DNA from: Alectoria sarmentosa
Lineage: Eukaryota > Ascomycota > Lecanoromycetes > Lecanorales > Parmeliaceae
DNA: 22,866 nucleotides
Direction: 5' to 3'
Assembly (NCBI GenBank): GCA_009733775.1
Contig: WOGZ01000442.1
Span: forward strand, 1-22,866
Shown here in pieces: positions 20,842 to 22,866 of the stretch. Made by a program: the position numbers and the translations under genes. Below the pieces are notes generated by a model that saw nothing but the letters and a program-made list of their open reading frames with translations, did no database searches and was not told where the DNA came from. The stretch's first letter is position 1. Every line of letters starts with the position of its first letter.

Positions 20842-22178
20842 CTTCTTATTGTTTATGATTTTAAATTTAAATATCATTTTCGTTATCATGATCGATTTGA
20901 TTATAAATAACTTGATTTTTATAATTTGTTTAATAAATAACGATTTGATTACGATAAATATCTTTTGATTATTATAATTATTTATTATTATTGTTTTAAT
21001 AACCGCGATCGTCTCGTTTTGAAAATCTTTTATTTTAAAAAAAAATTTAATTGTTTGAGATTCGTTGATGTTGAAACGAACGTGTTTGGAAAATCGACGA
21101 TTTGAAATCGAAATATTGTGATAAAGTTGCCTTGCGCAGCGTATTGTCGATTTGATTAATAATTATATTATTAATTATTGTAAATATTCTGTTTTTTATC
21201 GTAAAATTTATATTAATAATCAAAAAATTGTTTTAAATAAGAGAAATTGAAATTGAACGATTGATTTTCGTAACTTTATTATTGACCTTGACGATTAACA
21301 TTTTATTGATTTTATTTTTGGTTTTATTAAAAGCTTTTGATAATACGCTATTGAAATAAATTTTAAAATCTTAAATAAAACATTTCAAATCAAATATTCT
21401 TTTTCAATTCAAATATTTAAATAAATAATGAAATTGATATTATAATAAAAGACGGGTTTATAAAGGCACGTAATTTAACGATGATGTTTTAATAAACGAA
21501 TGTTAATTGATTTTCGACATTATTTATATTAATAAATTTGATATAATGAACGACTGCTTGCACATATTCGAATAATTTTTTTTAATTATAAACATTTATT
21601 AAAATACATTTTTTCGCAATGAAATGAATAAATGTTATTTTTGTGAATTTCTTAAAACGACGTAATAATATTTTACATTATTCATCGATATCGTTATTAA
21701 TTCGTAAATTAAGTTTTTTAAAATTAAATAATTTCGTGATGTATTATAACAATGTTATATCTCTCAAAATCGAGTTAAAATTGATTTTGATTATTAAAAA
21801 GTCTTTTATAATAACGATATCTCGTAAACGTTCGATAAAAAAAATAACGTTATAAAAATAAATGTTTTTGTTTATCGTGACGATCTCGCTTTCATCATAA
21901 AATTTATTTAAATGAAAATCGAAATAATTCAAATTTGATGAATTTTAATGATTTAATAACGTAAAAATGTTGTTTACTTCGTCAGACGAGTTTTATAAAT
22001 TTAAGTTTTTTGATGAATTTGTTGAATCTGTTAATAATTGTAAATGTTATAATGTTTAAATAATAACTCTTTGCATAATAGTATTGATGTCTTGTTATAA
22101 TTGTTGATAATCGATATTCGAATTAAAATTAAGATTTGAATTCGGATTCGGATTCGGATTCGAATTAGACGGAGGCAT
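20842..22178 (-). pseudogene. gag: gypsy gag (capsid) relic
   Basis: Gag would form the capsid of the retrotransposon particle. The frame starts at the ATG complementary to 22176-22178 with MPPSN followed by Asn-Pro repeats, and stays in one frame to the copia junction at 20842, broken only by stops. Around 21744-21932 it reads ...FDFHLNKFYDESEIVTINKN and FFIERLRDI, the segment that in fungal gypsy gags precedes the LRG-A-WY capsid motif. At about 21450-21560 it reads EYVQAVVHYIKF then ENQLTFVY, and near 21380 FELKKNI, all typical of this gag family. The tail (20850-21340) is rich in Gln, Asn and Ser, often as stops where Gln codons (CAA) became TAA. It is cut near its C-terminus by copia copy R. 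Confidence 0.8.
22138..22166 (-). repeat. hexamer repeat in gag N-terminus
   Basis: A six-base unit (GATTCG on the plus strand) is repeated about four times. On the minus strand it encodes alternating Asn-Pro near the start of gypsy gag. It is a simple coding microsatellite, less damaged than most of the window. Confidence 0.6.
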
Positions 22179-22866
22179 GATATTATCATAAATCGTGGTT
22201 TTTATAAAGGTTTTAAATGTAACAAGTCAAGGCTCATAAATTAAATTCATGGTACTCAAGGTAAATGAAGGCGGAACGGATTTAAATAACGTCGATTAAG
22301 CGAACTCTGTTTGCTTTTTTATGCGTATATGATTTATTTTTATTATTATGTAAGAAACATCTGCTTAATAACCTTATTCTTAATATATTTAATCGAATAA
22401 CTCGATTGTCTTTTTGATAAATCGCCTAAAATCATAATGAATAGGTCGATTTTATTAATAACTCGATTTAAGATTATATACAATTAATCATAAGCGAAGA
22501 CCTTCGATTATAAACATAAATCGATTTATTATAAGAATTGATTTTATAATTTATTAATCGTTATATTAAAGATTAAACGAATTAAATATTTAATATGTTG
22601 AAAAAAGATATATAAACTGTTCGAATCGAGCGGAGCAAGAAATATGCGTGATATATAATAACGATTATCATTATATTCGTTTTCAAAAATGCGATAATCG
22701 AATATTTTAAATTCAATATGTTTAATTTATAAGCGTGTTTCATTATATAAATTTTATAATTGTTATAAATTTTTCAATAACATTATCACACAATTTTTTT
22801 TCAATTTGAAATGATGAGATGATAAAAAGGTTGATTTAAAAACGTTTATTAATTCGATAAATAAAA
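22179..22866 (-). other. gypsy leader, possibly part of 5' LTR
   Basis: Upstream of the gypsy gag start. The first 250 bases (22180-22430) keep more CpA and G/C than the rest of the window. The leader and 5' LTR of gypsy should be here, but I could not find an LTR end with a matching partner near positions 1-1700, nor a clear tRNA primer site. Confidence 0.45.

Larger units (their letters stand above)
2160..22178 (-). mobile_element. Ty3/gypsy chromovirus relic, split in three
   Basis: Reading the minus strand from right to left gives, in order, a fungal gypsy gag (20842-22178), an aspartic protease with RT and RNase H (10819-13681), and an integrase core with C-terminal chromodomain (2160-3672). 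This is the gag-PR-RT-RH-IN-chromodomain order known for Ty3/gypsy chromoviruses. The pieces become contiguous once the two copia elements and one copy of each target duplication are removed, leaving about 5.7 kb from gag ATG to chromodomain. All catalytic motifs are damaged by G-to-A or C-to-T changes and many stops are present, so the element is dead. No LTR pair was identified: the 3' LTR should lie below about 2150 and the 5' LTR above 22179. Confidence 0.88.

Noticed and set aside
21643..21855. Plus-strand open frame of 70 codons
   Set aside because: Antisense shadow of gypsy gag, whose motifs are clear on the minus strand.
1..22866. Mitochondrial, plastid or AT-rich protist or bacterial DNA
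   Set aside because: No intact genes, rRNA or tRNA, and the high CpG with low CpA pattern plus decayed Ty1/copia and Ty3/gypsy elements fits RIP-mutated fungal nuclear DNA.

Overview
The window is a block of dead, nested LTR retrotransposons, most likely from the AT-rich, repeat-filled part of a filamentous ascomycete genome. Three points support this. The DNA is extremely AT-rich, yet CpG stays common while CpA/TpG is scarce. Repeat copies differ mainly by C-to-T and G-to-A changes. Conserved Trp, Gln, Cys, Asp and Gly codons of the retroelement proteins have become stops, Tyr, Asn and so on. This is the footprint of repeat-induced point mutation (RIP), a fungal genome defence. I see no intact gene, no tRNA or rRNA and no host gene. 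Every protein call below is a relic read through stops and small frameshifts.

Layout. The oldest recognisable element is a Ty3/gypsy retrotransposon (chromovirus type) on the minus strand. It is cut into three pieces: gag (20842-22178), then protease, reverse transcriptase and RNase H (10819-13681), then integrase and chromodomain (about 2160-3672). The cuts were made by two insertions of one Ty1/copia family in opposite orientations. Copy L is 3673-10813 on the minus strand, with target duplication TATTA. Copy R is 13682-20836 on the plus strand, with target duplication ATAAG. Each is about 7.15 kb with 124-125 bp LTRs, a primer-binding site that looks like a half-tRNA-iMet type, gag with a degraded zinc knuckle, protease, integrase, RT and RNase H, a roughly 1.1 kb 3' non-coding part with tandem repeats, and a polypurine tract. 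Since the two copies are inverted around a 2.87 kb gypsy spacer, the window carries a very large imperfect inverted repeat.

The outer edges are less clear. About 1-2150 holds the region downstream of gypsy pol, where a 3' LTR is expected but was not proven, and a short island with GATAA motifs. It also holds an unassigned stretch at about 1-1250 with one weak transposase-like frame. 22179-22866 should hold the gypsy leader and possibly its 5' LTR, but I found no matching LTR pair. No novel cellular system was found; the interest lies in the nested structure, the LTR and primer details, and the mutational record.
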